Below, piece after piece: positions 5,373 through 6,424 of a stretch of 6,424 bases of DNA. The notes beneath the pieces are model-generated. The model worked only from the letters and a program-made list of their open reading frames with translations, did not search any database and had not been told where the DNA came from. Each line of letters starts with the position of its first letter. Positions within the stretch are counted from its first letter, which is position 1. The position numbers were made by a program, and so were the translations under genes. The DNA comes from Candidatus Peregrinibacteria bacterium CG_4_10_14_0_2_um_filter_43_11 (lineage in GTDB: Bacteria; Patescibacteriota; Gracilibacteria; UM-FILTER-43-11). The stretch spans positions 1 through 6,424 of the forward strand of contig PFOK01000160.1 in the NCBI GenBank assembly GCA_002792495.1. The letters are read 5' to 3'.

Positions 5373-6119
5373 ATGTATCAAACTCCTTTTTTCATCACCG
5401 GCGAAACGGGGAATAACACTTTTTCTTTTCATCGGCGGCAATCGCCAAAACTTTATGTGCCTTCATTAATCCGGGGGGGTATAGTCGATGTGCGTGTGGG
5501 GAGCAACGTCATGTTTGAAGATTTTGATGAACAAAATCAATTGAGATCCTGCGTGGGGCTCGAACATTTTGTCCGCACCACTCATCCTCGTACCGGTAAA
5601 CCGGTCGTCATTGTCGACAATCACAACCATGTGTTTTATTTTTGGCACGAAGCGCGAAGCCAAAATCATCTCCAAAACGGCAGTACCTTAATTCACATCG
5701 ATCAGCACAAAGACAGTCGTGAGCCGGAAAAATGGTTAACCTGCAAAGAATCTACCGATCTAAAAACGGTTTTTGATTACACCAATTTCGAATTGAATGT
5801 CGGCAACTACATTTCGCCCGCCATAAAAACAGGGTTGATAGGCAAAGTTAAAACAATTGCCGGTGAAGCCGATTTAAAACAATTTCATCCGCAAAAACAC
5901 GACTCGCTCATCGTCAACATCGATCTCGATTTCTGGGCACCGGAAATGGACTACATCGATCACAATCTCAGTATCCGTAAAACTCAGGAATGGATGTTGC
6001 ATGCTGACTTGGTCACCATTGCCACCAGCCCCTTTTTTATCGATCAGGAGCGGGCATTGGACACATTGAGGTGTCTATTCTCCAACACTAATCACCTAGT
6101 GGCCTATAATCACGTGTAA
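5373..6119 (+). CDS. UPF0489 family protein, arginase-like
   Basis: The 248-residue protein fits UPF0489. Its hallmark segments are VDNHNHVFYFWHEA (D82 to H86), LIHIDQHKDSRE (D110, H112, D114) and VNIDLDFWAPEMDYID (D184, D186, E191). The DxHxD and DxD patterns match the two metal-binding motifs of the arginase/ureohydrolase fold, which holds two manganese ions. Some bacterial UPF0489 proteins (OspR type) are peptide arginases that turn arginine side chains of ribosomal peptides into ornithine. Whether this one acts on a peptide or another guanidino substrate is inference. ATG 5373 is preferred because an extended -10 box lies 10 nt before it. An in-frame ATG at 5334 would start inside the terminator hairpin and add an odd MRRRR stretch. 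It has no signal peptide, so it is probably cytoplasmic. A small hairpin with T-run follows the stop. Confidence 0.85.
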   Translation: MYQTPFFITGETGNNTFSFHRRQSPKLYVPSLIRGGIVDVRVGSNVMFEDFDEQNQLRSCVGLEHFVRTTHPRTGKPVVIVDNHNHVFYFWHEARSQNHLQNGSTLIHIDQHKDSREPEKWLTCKESTDLKTVFDYTNFELNVGNYISPAIKTGLIGKVKTIAGEADLKQFHPQKHDSLIVNIDLDFWAPEMDYIDHNLSIRKTQEWMLHADLVTIATSPFFIDQERALDTLRCLFSNTNHLVAYNHV

Positions 6120-6348
6120 GGCCATGAACGGGTTCCGTTTTTTCTACCATAACACCCTCCGAGGGGATGAAGTGTGCTCCGGTAACACAGCGGGTTCTAT
6201 CGGTCGCGACACCGGATTGAAACAATCTCCCCAATACACTTCGTGTGTCTGTGGCCTGCACTTCATGGGTAACCAAGAAAACACCATTCTCGGGAAAAGG
6301 ATCGGCACCACCAGCCAGTTCATCCCGCGTACGGACAAAAGGATATAG
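6088..6348 (-). CDS. Possible small antisense protein, unknown
   Basis: A minus-strand frame is open for 86 codons from just after a TAG at 6351-6349 to a TAG at 6090-6088. Its codons lean towards G in the first position and its residues look protein-like (GGADPFPENGVFLVTHE, then SVLGRLFQSGVATDR), with eight arginines. I recognise no family. There is no ATG or GTG near its beginning; TTG at 6276-6274 would give 62 residues and CTG is the only other candidate. It overlaps the end of the UPF0489 gene by 32 nt, tail to tail. It may be a small gene, a decayed fragment, or chance in a region that instead encodes an RNA. Confidence 0.3.
   Translation of the reverse strand, partial: LYPFVRTRDELAGGADPFPENGVFLVTHEVQATDTRSVLGRLFQSGVATDRTRCVTGAHFIPSEGVMVEKTEPVHGLTRDYRPLGD
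6127..6143 (+). terminator. Short terminator after the UPF0489 gene
   Basis: AACGG (6127-6131) and CCGTT (6135-6139) form a 5-bp stem with a GTT loop, running into six T residues (6138-6143). It starts 8 nt after the stop codon. The stem is short, so termination may be partial. Confidence 0.5.
6167..6266 (+). other. Nested complementary arms, possible structured RNA
   Basis: ATGAAGTG (6167-6174) pairs with CACTTCAT (6259-6266), extended by two G-T pairs. Inside are TCCGGT/ACCGGA (6178-6183 with 6211-6216), GATTG/CAATC (6215-6219 with 6223-6227, loop AAA; competes with the former for two bases) and ATACAC/GTGTGT (6 bp, loop TTC, near 6234-6248). This could fold as a branched RNA, or be chance. 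The same DNA holds the uncertain minus-strand frame at 6088-6348. Confidence 0.3.
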
Positions 6349-6357
6349 CTAATTCAT

Positions 6358-6373
6358 TATAATTTGGCATAAT
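6358..6373. promoter_or_regulatory. Possible promoter at right end
   Basis: TATAAT (6358-6363) lies in the self-complementary ATTATAAT (6356-6363), so it could serve as a -10 box on either strand. CATAAT (6368-6373) is a second candidate for rightward transcription. No convincing -35 box is visible. Confidence 0.4.
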
Positions 6374-6392
6374 CCTGATTTGAAAAAAGTTC

Positions 6393-6424
6393 ATGGACAT
6401 CGCATCGTTCTTTACGCCTTACGG
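6393..6424 (+). CDS. Possible start of a further gene, cut by window end
   Basis: An ATG at 6393 opens a frame (MDIASFFTPY) that runs off the window. It stands 19 nt after CATAAT and 29 nt after TATAAT, a spacing like that of the other genes here. GAAAAAAG upstream is not a good Shine-Dalgarno sequence. Ten codons do not allow a product to be named. Confidence 0.3.
   Translation, partial: MDIASFFTPY

Noticed and set aside
6215..6223. GATTGAAAC, like the 3' end of many CRISPR repeats
   Set aside because: It occurs once in the window with no spacer-repeat pattern and no cas gene.

Overview
The window carries six well-supported protein genes, two related intergenic elements of about 180 nt, several promoters and terminators, and one short uncertain stretch near the right end. 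Gene content suggests a small-genome bacterium of the Candidate Phyla Radiation (Patescibacteria, perhaps near Peregrinibacteria or Magasanikbacteria). The grounds are a secreted protein with a Thr/Gly linker and three C-terminal SLH repeats of the kind common there, a purine-salvage kinase, short intergenic spaces, and gene starts that mostly lack a Shine-Dalgarno sequence. This placement is inference; no rRNA or marker gene is present.

Left part (1-1061). A Phd/YefM-like antitoxin gene and a MazF/PemK-like toxin gene overlap and form one operon. A perfect 16-bp palindrome plus a third copy of its half-site sits on the promoter, as expected for autoregulation by the antitoxin. The operon lies between two same-orientation elements, 9-188 and 881-1061. 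Their ends are strongly conserved, their centres differ in sequence but keep hairpins at matching places, and at least one helix shows compensatory changes. I read them as members of one structured-RNA or transposon-end family. They are the best candidate here for something undescribed.

Middle (1057-3744). An adenosine-kinase-like PfkB sugar kinase is on the minus strand; its stop codon lies inside the conserved 3' tail of the second element. A divergent AT-rich promoter region separates it from a large polytopic membrane protein that looks like a GT-C type glycosyltransferase.

Right part (3745-6424). A secreted SLH-domain protein is closed by a strong terminator. The T-tract of that terminator runs straight into an extended -10 box that drives a nearly leaderless UPF0489-family gene with arginase-like metal motifs. 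Downstream, 6120-6350 holds a weak terminator, an antisense 86-codon open frame rich in arginine, and nested complementary arms. The window ends with the possible first codons of another gene.

The membrane glycosyltransferase and the SLH protein may both serve the cell envelope. Otherwise the genes appear to be separate transcription units, most with their own TATAAT box.
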